A stretch of 64,000 bases of DNA from positions 1-64,000 of the forward strand of contig ML014134.1 in NCBI GenBank assembly GCA_003615045.1, read 5' to 3'. The translations under genes were made by a program, and so were the position numbers. This document shows, in pieces, positions 52,697-62,546 of the stretch. Origin of the DNA: Caulochytrium protostelioides (lineage: Eukaryota; Chytridiomycota; Caulochytriomycetes; Caulochytriales; Caulochytriaceae). Each line of letters begins with the position of its first letter. Positions within the stretch are counted from its first letter, which is position 1. The notes below the pieces were generated by a model, which saw nothing but the letters and a program-made list of their open reading frames with translations, had not been told where the DNA came from and searched no databases.

Positions 52697-53704
52697 TTAC
52701 AGCACTGAAGGGTCATGGGGAAACCCTGCGTGATCGCCGTGCGCATGTTCTTCAGTCTGATTCTTGATCGACATGTTCACCAGCTGAAAGTTTTCTGAAG
52801 ACCTCGTCCATATCCATCCGCCATCGATACATCGAACATGAGAAAATGCAGCCGCAGAGGCGGAAATCAACGGCGTGCCATTTAAAATCAGCCGTTTACA
52901 TGCATGTAAGGTGAGTTACGTTAAATCGACTGGCATCATAGAGCCCATGAGGGATAACCATCCATGGACGCCGCCTACGCCGTGGTCATTGAGAGTGCCC
53001 GAGGACGGGACGGGACTGACAGGAAAACAGGGAGATTACTTACGTGCGCGAATTTGAGTGCGAGTCACGCTGATGGGCTCGGCGGCCTCACCGGCGCCCT
53101 TGAGCTTATGCTGGTACGTGGATAAGTTGCCCTGCACGAGCACGAGATTGCCCTTCTTGAGCAATGAGGCCTGCGCTAGCGACGCGCTGTTGAGGATCAC
53201 GTCGTGGATGTCTGTCTTGCTGTCAATGCGCGACTGCGTGATGAGCGAGAAGCGGTACGAGCGCCTGTCAGAGTCCAGATTAGCGTCACCAAACGGCACA
53301 GCATCACGGGCCAGCCGGCCCATCACCGTGGCGCTCGCGAACAGCGCTGTGTGATTATCCGCATTCATCATGGCGTCCCGCATTCGTGAAAATAAAAGCG
53401 TGGCCATGAAAGTCGCGCATCACGGCACGGCACGGCACATCATGGTACGGCACGGCACAGCACAGCACAGCATAGAGAGAGACCAGGAGGGCAACAGGAT
53501 GAGTCAATGTGCTACGTCGTTCCTAAACCTGATTCAACGGCCTCGAGAGCAATGACTGGCGATCGGACGTCACGCTCAGACGTCTAAGCGAACAAGTCTC
53601 TTACCCGCACGGGAGGTGGCGAAGCCGGCGTGGCGGGCGGGCGCGATGGCGCGGGGCAGGCCGCGCAAGGCCGTCGCGGCAGTCGAGGTTGCGTAAGGCA
53701 GCAT
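52697..53704 (-). CDS. RIM1: Mitochondrial single-stranded DNA-binding protein, three exons
   Basis: Exon 1 (53704-53605) encodes MLPYATSTAATALRGLPRAI and on to HAGFATSRA, a typical basic mitochondrial targeting sequence. Its donor is GCGG|GTAAGAG. Exon 2 (53346-53044) follows an acceptor AATCACACAG and encodes the OB fold: ATVMGRLARDAVPFG, YRFSLITQSRIDSKTDIHDV and LLKKGNLVLVQGNLSTYQHK, ending ISVTRTQIRA with donor CAC|GTAAGTAA. Exon 3 (52794-52697), after acceptor GTCTTCAG, adds QNFQLVNMSIKNQTEE and runs to a TAA, which fits the family's last beta strand. The introns are 257 and 249 bases, and the phases agree at both joins, giving 166 residues, near the usual 135-150 for Rim1/SSBP1. The protein coats single-stranded mtDNA at replication forks. 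The exon-2 acceptor is the least certain boundary. Confidence 0.82.
53420..53472 (+). repeat. GGCAC/GCACA repeat in an intron
   Basis: A short array of GGCAC and then CAGCA pentamers inside intron 1 of the mitochondrial SSB gene. Confidence 0.8.
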
Positions 53705-54593
53705 GGTATCTGAGAGGATTGAGAAAGCAGTGGCGGCAGAACGAAAGACGCGGTGGCGAGAACTGATCAGCCGTTTGTCGTACGCATACCACGAGGAAGA
53801 GATCAGAGCTTTCGCGGTCAACGGATCGCCACCAGTCCACGCTGCTGGACGACGTATCATTTGCCACTGAATACCCCCGTTCACGTGCCCAAACCGCTTC
53901 GTCAAGGTTTGTGTGCTTGTGTGTGTACGTGTGTGGTCTTCGACCCACGTGCATGGTACGCGTCACCTTTCTCTGGGGTCCGCGAGACCCCGACCGTTGC
54001 CTGGCGTGCTTGGCGGCTGGAAGCTGGGGCGACCCCTACCGACGGGGCAGGGAAAGACGGATCGTCGACGGTGGAACGATGAGGTGCGGCGCAGTCGTCC
54101 CACAAGTCTGACTACGCCTCTTGTGGCGGGGCTTTGGCCCGCTCAGTCCGCCCACCGCCACTTCTTTCCTCTTCCCAGCACTCTATCGGACGGGGCATGC
54201 CGGCCCGCGAGCTTGCGGGCTGGCGAGCGCTTCTGTGCAAGCCCGTTCCCATACTGCCATTGCTTGCCGCGACTCAGGCAAGACGCTCCTGCTCGCTTCT
54301 GGTTGACCACTTTTCGTGGTCAGAGGCAGTTCGCCGGAGAGGCGCAGAAATCTGACAGTCATGGCTCATAGGGTCCAAAGGACGCCGTGCGAATCATGGG
54401 AACCCGCAGTCGGCCTGGTCTGGTTGGTAGGTGCCGTTTTGTCGACGGTGTCTTGACCACGAGGGATGCGGCGGCGTGATTCTATAAGCGACGCGTCGTC
54501 GTCTACCGACACAGGGAATCCTGGGATTTTCGCTGGGCGTCCGTGGACAAGTTGGTCGGGTCTTCTTGTGGCTCTATTTATATTTAAGGTCGG
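53705..54593. other. Intergenic, no gene seen
   Basis: Short frames only. The part from 54366 to 54590 lies downstream of Fanzor copy 5 on the minus strand and may be element flank. A GTGTGTACGTGTGTGG stretch lies near 53918. Confidence 0.4.
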
Positions 54594-54690
54594 ATATACT
54601 GACTCAACTTGCACGCCAATCTTCGGTGGGCCCCCGCGGAGGCAGCGAGCCTTTTGGTTCCGTGTCGGATGACTTTGCCGGCCACGGTCC
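54594..54690 (-). mobile_element. Fanzor 3'-terminal fragment, copy 5
   Basis: On the minus strand GGCAAAGTCATCCGACACGG then AACCAAAAGGCTCGCTGCCT aligns with copy 1 from 1051 (GGCAAGATCATCCGATACTC) and with the end of copies 2 and 3 (CCGACACTGAACCAAAA). It ends TTGAGTCAGTATATCC, like TTGACTCAATATACCC at 1138-1153 in copy 1. Only the last coding residues and the tail are kept. A short match, so less certain. Confidence 0.4.
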
Positions 54691-55678
54691 GCCACCTGGT
54701 TTGTTCCAACGCGCGATAGCCGTACCCAGTGCGCCCATGTAAACTTTCGTGACTTGTCTCGGACCCAACGACTGTATTTCTCGGACATGGCTGCCACCAC
54801 CGCCGCGCCTCATGGTCGATAGCCCGTGTTTAGTTAACCTGACGAGTGGGTCAACGATTGCATGTTCCTGCTGTGACGGTCGACGTTGCGATGTGATGAT
54901 GATCCTGATGCGACGCTGCCGATCCTCGCCATCGTCGCCTGTGCCTGGTCTCCACGGCGTCGGCTGAGGCGGAGGGCATCGTGACGGCCATCATGCTCGT
55001 CGTCTTCCTTGGGGGCCGTGCGGGGGCGTGCGGGGCCCGCTCCCGCTCTCGCTCCCACTCCTCCTCCCGGTAGGTGGCGTGCCGAGCGTCGGCGGACGCC
55101 GCGGCCTGCGCCGGCGGCGGCTCCCGTGCCCGCCACAGCAGCGGCCGCGGCCCTCGCCGTCTCCGCCGACCACCGGGCGACCCGCTCTGCGCCGACCCGG
55201 CGAGCGGTCGCGCCAGGGCGCGCGTGCGCGCGCGCGTGAAGCGCTCACGGCCCGCCGACCGGCGACTCCGGCCCTCGCCGGTCCTCGCGTCGTCCCGCTC
55301 GCGTCGGGCGGCGCGAGGCGGGCCCGTGCCGAGGCCGTGTCGCCGCGAGATGCCGCAGACGCCGCGCACGCCGCGCCGGGTCGAGCAGCGCAGCGCTGCG
55401 CAGCGCCGCGCAGTGCCCGGCCAAGCCGCCATACTTGGAATCCAGGTCACGGCGCCATGCGATGGCCCATGTGGCTCGGCGCCGAGCCACAAAAAAAAAG
55501 GCAGAGCGGAGGACGATGAATGCCGTCGCCTTCAGGACGACCGTCGAGACGCTGCGACATCGGGGAACGGTACCGTCATCCTGTGCGCTTTATCTCCGGC
55601 CGCCCCACGACGACGACGACGACGACGACGACGACACTTCCACCCGCACTGCCTTGCGACCCTTCATTATCTCGCACC
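54691..55678. other. Intergenic, leader of the COX5A gene
   Basis: Very GC-rich; the overlapping frames on both strands (for example 54851-55492 minus) are Arg/Ala/Pro-rich shadows. A GAC triplet run (55607-55635) ends 43 bases before the COX5A start codon. Confidence 0.45.
55607..55635 (+). repeat. GAC triplet repeat in the COX5A leader
   Basis: About nine or ten GAC units directly upstream of the start codon, probably within the 5' untranslated region. Confidence 0.85.
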
Positions 55679-57197
55679 ATGTTCACTCAACTCACTGCGG
55701 CTGCCCGCCCGGCCCTGCGCTTCCGCGCGATGGCCGCTATGACGCGCCCGGCCATGGGTAAGGCCACGCTGCGACCATGACCCCGGCCACGACCACGACG
55801 AGTGCCACCACCGGCATCAGCACCACCTTGACCAGACCGGTCGCCGAGGCAATGACGATGCCGCCGTGGCGCCTGTCGACCCCTCGCGCTGCCCATCGTC
55901 GCTTCCGACCACGACGTCCCATGGAGCGCCCTCGCTATCGCTGTCGCCACCGCCATCGCTATCACTACGGCCTCGCCAACGCCCACGCCCCAACGCCTAC
56001 GTCTACGCTGACGCTGACACCCGCGACGACGACGAACGGTTCCGTTGATCTCAGCAGCGGCCATCACGCTGCTGCCATCGCCGTCGTCACGAGGCTGCTA
56101 TGCCCCCGCCACGTCGTCTCTGGGAAGCTTGCGTCAGGTGTTAGGCGGATGCCATGCCGTGTCCATGTCCGCGCTCGGCGGCGGACACGGTCGCAAGGAC
56201 AGGTGGCGATGGCGGCGGTACGCCTCGTCATGGGGCGGCCCGATGGCGAGCGAATCGCCGTCTCGTTGTTGCGCTTTGCCGCGTCGGCACACGCCGCGCG
56301 CTGCTTCGTGATGCCGCCACAACCTGTGCTCCCGGCATCGCATCGACCGGTGGATCGCGCCTCCATGCCCTAACCATCGTGGTGCGGCGCCACCTGGGCT
56401 CGGACGGAGGGGATGATGCTCGACGGCGGCAATGGATCCCTTCAGCGCGCGTCGTGAGGCAAGACCGCCTTCGAGGCGTGGTGTCCGACAAGCGGATCCG
56501 AGGTCAGGCCAGGCCAGGCCGTCCCGCTTCAATGAGACCATCCCGTGCCGTCTGACCGGCATCCGACAAGGAGGGCCCGTGGTGCAGGATGGCGTCGGCC
56601 GATTGGCCAGTGATCGACAGCATCGCTGTCGCGTCTTCTCGGTGGCATGACACGGGGATGGTCGGAGGGCTCGTTTTTGTGATGTGCGACGATCCCATGC
56701 TCTGTGCATCAGACGCAAATACGACGATGGCATCACTCACACATGACCTGCTTTTTTTCTTGGCTTTTGTTTCGAAATCACTCGCTTTGCACGACGCAGG
56801 TCGCGTGGCGCCCGCCATGGCCCGTGCCTACTCGCACGGCCTGGACCCGAGCGAGCCCGCGGACTACGATGCGTACGTCGCGCAGTGGCGCTCGCACTTC
56901 CAGAAGTGCGACGAGAACTTCGAGCTGGAGCGCGGCCTGAACCACATCTTCGCCGAGGACTGGGTCCCGTCGGTCGAGGTCATTGAGGACGCCATCAAGG
57001 CCTCGCGCCGCCTCAACACGTGGGCCACCGCCGTCCGCGTGCTCGAGGCCCTCGAGGACAAGGTCCCCAAGCGCGCTCAGTACGACCAGTACTTGGCCCA
57101 CCTCCAGCCCCTGCTGGAGGACCTCGGTGTCGAGGAGGCCAAGACCCTCGGCACCTTCGAGCCGATCCGCGAGAAGCGCTGGATCGATCGTGACTAA
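55679..57197 (+). CDS. COX5A: Cytochrome c oxidase subunit 5A (yeast Cox6), two exons
   Basis: Exon 1 (55679-55757) encodes MFTQLTAAARPALRFRAMAA and on to MTRPAM, an Arg/Ala mitochondrial presequence. The donor is ATGG|GTAAGG and the acceptor ACGACGCAG|GTCGCG, preceded by a T-rich tract. Exon 2 (56800-57197) encodes DPSEPADYDAYVAQWRSHFQ, GLNHIFAEDWVPSVEVIEDA and IKASRRLNTWATAVRVLEAL, then KVPKRAQYDQYLAHLQPLLE and the tail IREKRWIDRD. These are the family's helical core. The join keeps phase (one base before, two after) and gives 158 residues, matching the usual precursor length of about 150. It is a matrix-side subunit of respiratory complex IV that also senses nucleotides and thyroid ligands in animals. 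The intron is 1042 bases, long for a small fungal gene. Confidence 0.93.
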
Positions 57198-58804
57198 GCC
57201 GAGGGCCTTTGCACCCCCGCCACGGCTGGAAATCCCGTGGATCTATACCTATTTCTCTGCTGGCCGCGCGAATGGTTCCGTTGGTGCGGCGCCTTCCGTT
57301 TCCCTTCGATGACTTCAATTCCTTTTTTTTCTTTTTTTCTTCAAGTTGGGCGGGAGGGGTGGGGGTGAAGCGGATGACTAGCGACGATCTTCGCCTAGAT
57401 CTCGTCTGACCCGTGCCGTGCGGGTCTCGCGCTTTCGTTCACCGCCATGGCTGGTGTCCATTTGAGATGGCCGTCTCGGATCGACCCCGGTATCCGAATA
57501 AGCATTCAAGGCCGTCACAGTTTGATGCGCCGCAGCAACCAAGCGGGGAGGACACGCCGTGGTCGAATGCAGTCGACCGCGATCGGCCCGCATCGGCGGA
57601 GAGGCGTCGGGCCCCCCCGGAACCCTTCACCCTGGCGAGTCCAACGAGTATGGGGAGGTCGGGCATCCAGCGTGATCGCCAGCGTGAGCAGCCAACCGCG
57701 ACCGTGAGCGGCCGCTGCGCATCTGGGCACGCGTCATCCCAGCCAACGATGGATGGGCCGGCGCGACGGTCTCGACGAACATCACGAACATCCCCGATCC
57801 TCGATCAGCCATCGGCCGATCCTCAGGGATCGCTCGCGTCCGGTGGCATCGACGGCCTCATACGGATGCGCGACGCAGCGACAGCACACGGCGGTTCGTC
57901 GGGTGAATGCGGCCGACGGCGTCCGTTCCCTCGCTCACCAGGGGCGCTCGGCAGCGGGGAGTAGGGAGCGCCGCAGGCCGCCCAGGCGTCCTCGGCCAGG
58001 CGTCCTGGGCCGCGCCCCGGTCCCCGCTACTGGGCAACCCGCTGAAGGCGCCCTGCGACCGCCGCCGCTCGCGCCGCCCGTCGCCCGCGGCGGATGCCAG
58101 CGCGGACCCGGGGTGAAAGCGCCGCCGCCGCGTCGCGCGCCCAAACTCCGCCTTGCCGCTTTGCTGCCTTGCCACATGGCCGCGTGCCGATCGCCGCAGG
58201 GGGAGGCGAGGCGAGGCGACGGTTGGCGCCGGGCGCTCGGCGATGAGTCGGCTCCAAAGCACACGCCCTGCCTCCCGTCCGATGCGGGCTGCGAGCTGCG
58301 AGGCGGCCTTGCCATACTCGGGCGCTGTGAGGGGGGGGTCGTGCAAATGCAACCTGTGGTCGATGGCGGCGCCGCGACACCGCCTGGCATGGCCCGCCTC
58401 AAGCTCCTTCTCACACCATTTTCTTTTCTGGTGCGACTCCCGTGTCCTTGCCGGTCCGTGGTCGACAAGGGCATGGGCGCCCAAGACGAGCGGGAGCCTT
58501 GAAAGCCAGGCCGGACCCTCTCTTTTGAAACGCATGGACGGCATGAACGGCTTTTTCCGCTGCGTGGCCGCGACTCCCCTGACGTGCCGAGTCCTTATCA
58601 GGACGCGCTCTGCAACGCGCTTCGCCATCTTGCCACGCGTCGAACGCGGGCATTAGCAACATTCATTCCTGGGCCGCTTGGCACGTGCGCTTGCCCGATC
58701 CCGCAGCTTCCCCCCCGACGCTTGCAGATCGTTGCCAAACGACGGGCGCCACACGCCGGCCCGGGCGCTATCTCAGCCAGAGGGCCACCGCCGCCGCCGT
58801 CGCC
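57198..58804. other. Intergenic, leader of the PBP-like receptor
   Basis: T runs near 57322-57341 may belong to the COX5A 3' end. Frames of up to 256 codons on both strands overlap and have no domain. The last 100 bases before 58805 are C-rich, as in other leaders here. Confidence 0.45.
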
Positions 58805-61800
58805 ATGCAGCTGTTTCACTGGGGCTGGGCCGCGGCGGCCCTGCTCTTGGCCGCGGCGTCGCCATCGACCGCGGCGCTGGATGCCGCAACCGTCACGACG
58901 CCATCCACGACCACGACCGCGATCGCCACCACCGCGCCGGCCGCGGCCGCGACGCCGACGCACGTCTCTCCCGCGCTGACGTCTCCCGCGGTCTCTGTCC
59001 TCACGAATGTCACGATCCTCATTCTGTCGGACGATGATTTCTTTGGGACGTCCCATCCCCACGTGGTGCAGACCCAAAAGCAGTGGGCCCTGGCCCGTGG
59101 CATCCAGCTGAACTACCTGTCGGTGCAGGCCCTCTTGCCGCCCGGGACGTCTCCCGGCAGCGACCCCACCACCAACAGTGATCTGGCGGGAAGGGCCGTG
59201 ACCGCCACCGAAGTCAGCCGCCACCAGATCTACTACGATCAGTATGCCCCAGCCGTCGCGCGCGCCTGCGAGGCGTTCCTCCAGAGCCAGCGCGCGAATA
59301 CGACGTACGTGGCGCCGTTTGATATCGTCCTCGTGGATGCTCGCAGCTCCGGGATGCTGGCATCCTGTCTGGCAAACCTCACGCAGTGGGACGCCGTCAC
59401 GCAGAATAATGATCTGCTCACCCAGGATGCGACGCTGCTCACCGCCGGGATGGTGAATGGCTCGCTGGTGACGCTGCCTTTCAACCACTCGCTGGACGTC
59501 ATGACCTACAACGAGCCCCTATTGCTGGCGCACTATGCGGCGCCTCCAGCCTCAGAGGACGAGCTCTACCTCCAGATCGACGAGGTTCTCGGGGACGAGC
59601 GTGTTCTCGAGCATTACGACCTGCAGGGCTACTCGGGTGATTTCGCGACACCCGAGGGCGTTTTCCTGTGGATGTCGCAGATCATGGCCTCCAATGCGAC
59701 GGGCAGCCCGCTGGGCTTCTTTGACGCGATGGGCAATGTGACCATCACGAGCCAGCACGTCGTCGATGCTGCGTCCAAGATCATGAACATGGTCATTCAC
59801 GGTTACATGGACGCCACGGTCTTCGACAGCACCGTCAACGTCGACGGCGGACAGAGCACGTTCCTGCAAGGGGACGCCCTCTTCTGGCAGGCCGAGGCTT
59901 CCTACGTCACGACGATGGGCGAATCGCGCTTCTCAGTAGGCGCTGCCAACCTTCCATGGGGCAATATGAGCGTTTATCGTGGCTACGGTGTGGGGCTCTT
60001 TGCAGGGAGCGCCGTGGGACAAGCCGGCATCGATGTCCTCGAGTACTTGTCGAGCGTCGCCCACCAGAAAGACATCATCCTCATGACCCGGGGCTACCAC
60101 CTCCCGACGCACCCGTCGCTGTTCAACGATGCAGACGTGTGCGGGATCTTTGGCCGCGGGCTGTGTCACATCTTTGCCAACACACAGCTCTTTATCCGGC
60201 CGTCGGAGCTGCTCGGCGCACAGTATCATAACATCAGCACCGAGATCGGCGCGGCCTTCCTGGACGTGTTCCAGGGCGACGCGGTGCTCGGGGAAATGCT
60301 GCCTCTCCTGGACACCCGCATCCGCAAGATCTTGGGACAGCACACGGGCAACACGACCGTGATCATTGACCCGTCGCTGGCCATCAAGAAACGCATTCTC
60401 AACAAGATTGGCGTTCAGTTCGGCGGCTTGCTTATGATGATCGGGTGTGTGGCTGCGGGCATTCTCATCTACCGGCTCCGCGGCGATGATCTACCGCGCG
60501 ACGACGACGAAGAAGCCGGCCAGCGTCCTCCTTCGGAGATGCGCACGCACATGCCGTCTACTACCGCGGCGCCGCAGCCGCCCACTGCGTCGCAGCCACA
60601 GCCGACGCGGGCCGGCTTTGTACCTCTGCCCGATGGCGAGACGACGGGCGACCTCGATGCTGACGACACAGCGCTTGGTCGATACCAGACGGTCGAGACC
60701 GTCCAATCGTCGTCCCAGGAAAAGAAGACGGCGATCGTGCTCGATCGCACCGAAGTCACCAAGACGGCGCGGCAGCCGCTTGCTGATGTCGTCGCAACGG
60801 TTCCTGCACGTGTGTTTGACACCGTGGCCTATGAGGCCTCCCCCTACAACATGACGCCTGAAACGCAGTCCCTCGCCTCGAAGAGCATCGACCGATGGGG
60901 CTCGGGCGTGCGGCTGATCGCTCCGGAAGACAACGACGTGACGGAGCCGGAGATCCCGATAGCCCCGATGTCCATCGACACGAAGGAGGCGGTCGAGTCC
61001 GTCCCGGATTGGAACGATCGCGCATCGACGCACAGTGCTGATCCGCTCTCCCGCATGGCGGACGGCGTCGAAGATCTCCAGCACTCCGCCGGCCGGCCTA
61101 CGTCCAGCGTGCCACTCAGCGGCACGCTGGCCCCCTATCCCGTGGAAGTGTCGGCGTCCGGTTTCACGACTGAGACGACGTTTCAGGAGCCGACCTTTTC
61201 CACACAGCAGCCTGTCGGCATGGTGAGCATGGAGGACCGCACACAGCCTCCCGTCGCCGAGGGCAGCGACACGGTTCTGCAGCACGAGCCTCCGAATGAC
61301 AGTGATTCAGCCGGCGGAACCGAATCAAACGCGCCATCAGTCGCCTCGTCGGTGGTGGATACGCGCGCTCTGCCGCCAGTCCACCAGCACGTGCTACGTT
61401 GGGAAGAATCCGTTCCCACCAGCGACGCCCCCGGCATCCCGACCCCATACGCGCTGCCACTGGGCACCCGCTTTGCGCAGGCTCATGCCCGTCTCGCCAA
61501 GTCGTTTATCCAAGCGCAGCCAGAGAGCTCGTCGGAATGTGCACCTCCGGACAGCGGAAGCCTCGTGTCCCGGGCTGTGAGTTCGCCGGTCGATGACCAT
61601 GCTCGCCGCGCTGACCACCCGGCCATGCCCATCAACCACCTCGACACGCAGCGCCTAGAGCCGTTCCAGCGGAACGGACAAGAGGACGAAGCACAGTTTC
61701 TCGTACCCTTGAGTCTCTCACCGAGACCCAGACAAAGCAGCGGTGCCTATCGTCCGGCCAGTCGCTTCTCACCTACGGGACCGAACATCCCGGCAGTGGA

Positions 61801-61864
61801 ACGACCCGATCCCGCCGACTTTCATGCAGACGATGATGACGATGGCTTCGTGTCGATTCTGTAA
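58805..61864 (+). CDS. Membrane-anchored periplasmic-binding-protein-like receptor
   Basis: This 1019-residue protein starts at ATG 58805, which gives a signal peptide (MQLFHWGWAAAALLLAAASP, cleavage near residue 23). The frame upstream is not protein-like. Residues about 55-535 resemble bacterial type-II extracellular solute-binding proteins of the maltose/sugar class: FDIVLVDARSSGML, VTLPFNHSLDVMTYNEPLLL, STFLQGDALFWQAEASYVTT and FSVGAANLPWGNMSVYRGYG, then VLEYLSSVAHQKDIILMTRG. Many NxS/T sequons (NVT, NTT, NLT, NHS, NAT, NIS) fit an extracellular location. One transmembrane helix follows at about 538-557 (FGGLLMMIGCVAAGILIYRL) with a basic stop-transfer RLRGDD. The remaining 460 residues are disordered, Ser/Thr/Pro/Asp-rich and cytosolic by topology. 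No kinase, cyclase or 7TM domain is seen. It may sense or hold a sugar or other small ligand at the surface; the ligand is unknown. Confidence 0.78.
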   Translation: MQLFHWGWAAAALLLAAASPSTAALDAATVTTPSTTTTAIATTAPAAAATPTHVSPALTSPAVSVLTNVTILILSDDDFFGTSHPHVVQTQKQWALARGIQLNYLSVQALLPPGTSPGSDPTTNSDLAGRAVTATEVSRHQIYYDQYAPAVARACEAFLQSQRANTTYVAPFDIVLVDARSSGMLASCLANLTQWDAVTQNNDLLTQDATLLTAGMVNGSLVTLPFNHSLDVMTYNEPLLLAHYAAPPASEDELYLQIDEVLGDERVLEHYDLQGYSGDFATPEGVFLWMSQIMASNATGSPLGFFDAMGNVTITSQHVVDAASKIMNMVIHGYMDATVFDSTVNVDGGQSTFLQGDALFWQAEASYVTTMGESRFSVGAANLPWGNMSVYRGYGVGLFAGSAVGQAGIDVLEYLSSVAHQKDIILMTRGYHLPTHPSLFNDADVCGIFGRGLCHIFANTQLFIRPSELLGAQYHNISTEIGAAFLDVFQGDAVLGEMLPLLDTRIRKILGQHTGNTTVIIDPSLAIKKRILNKIGVQFGGLLMMIGCVAAGILIYRLRGDDLPRDDDEEAGQRPPSEMRTHMPSTTAAPQPPTASQPQPTRAGFVPLPDGETTGDLDADDTALGRYQTVETVQSSSQEKKTAIVLDRTEVTKTARQPLADVVATVPARVFDTVAYEASPYNMTPETQSLASKSIDRWGSGVRLIAPEDNDVTEPEIPIAPMSIDTKEAVESVPDWNDRASTHSADPLSRMADGVEDLQHSAGRPTSSVPLSGTLAPYPVEVSASGFTTETTFQEPTFSTQQPVGMVSMEDRTQPPVAEGSDTVLQHEPPNDSDSAGGTESNAPSVASSVVDTRALPPVHQHVLRWEESVPTSDAPGIPTPYALPLGTRFAQAHARLAKSFIQAQPESSSECAPPDSGSLVSRAVSSPVDDHARRADHPAMPINHLDTQRLEPFQRNGQEDEAQFLVPLSLSPRPRQSSGAYRPASRFSPTGPNIPAVERPDPADFHADDDDDGFVSIL

Positions 61865-62016
61865 GAATCGATATCGCCAAGGAGATCTACAGCCTGTCTC
61901 GAATATACTGTAAATGACCTAAAGCCACCATCGTTTATGCGGCGTCTATATCAGTCGACAACATGCTTGAATGAGCAGGGAGAATTGCAACGCTAACGCG
62001 CGAAAAAGTAGTGGAC

Positions 62017-62130
62017 TGCATCCGCCGGGAATCGAACCCGGGGCTAACACATGTTGCTGCAGGATCTTGAAGCGGGGCGCTGTCAGGAAACTTATGGCAA
62101 GCGTTAATTTTACCACTAAACCACGGATGC
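62017..62130 (-). tRNA. tRNA-Gly (anticodon GCC) with a 43-base intron
   Basis: The 5' exon is 62130-62095, the intron 62094-62052 and the 3' exon 62051-62017. The acceptor GCATCCG pairs with CGGATGC, the D stem GTTT pairs with AAAT, the anticodon stem AACGC pairs with GTGTT after splicing (with G-T pairs), the loop is TTGCCAT, and the T stem CCGGG pairs with CCCGG. The intron sits one base 3' of the anticodon (after position 37), the canonical place. The mature tRNA is 71 bases, as usual for Gly. A T run (TTTTT on the minus strand, near 62005-62010) follows as terminator. Confidence 0.88.
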
Positions 62131-62546
62131 AATTTTTGTTTTTGTTGGACGGCCACTCCTACTCCATGGTTTGTATCACATCTGCCAACATAAACAGTCT
62201 GCCACGTGGCATGTGGCTTGCACCACGTGGTCCAGGCACGTGGCGATCACGTGGATCATTCTGAACAAACCAGGCCACTACCAGAGCGAGTGTCCTCGAG
62301 CTCAGACGAAACAGGACTAGGACCGCCTTCAGCCGCGCCCCGTCCTGAACACCCTTGAGGAGCACATCGACCGCGCTCCGACCGACTCGGAAAACTGAAG
62401 GGGGGGCAATGCCTTGAACCACCCACTACCTAACGAATGCGAACTGCCCGGCCGCCCAACACAATGCCGCAAAGCATAAAACATATTCTCGTTTTCCTCT
62501 TCCCACGTCTGGCATAAATAAAGAAGATCTGCTGCTTCTTGCAGCG
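62131..62546. other. Region between tRNA-Gly and the retropepsin fragment
   Basis: Contains CACGTGGC-type repeats near 62201-62250 and an ATAAATAAA at 62514-62522, about 25 bases before the retropepsin ATG. No gene seen. Confidence 0.4.

Noticed and set aside
54366-54593. Extension of Fanzor copy 5 through the minus-strand frame 54800-54366
   Set aside because: The frame does not match the other Fanzor copies beyond the short 3'-terminal segment.
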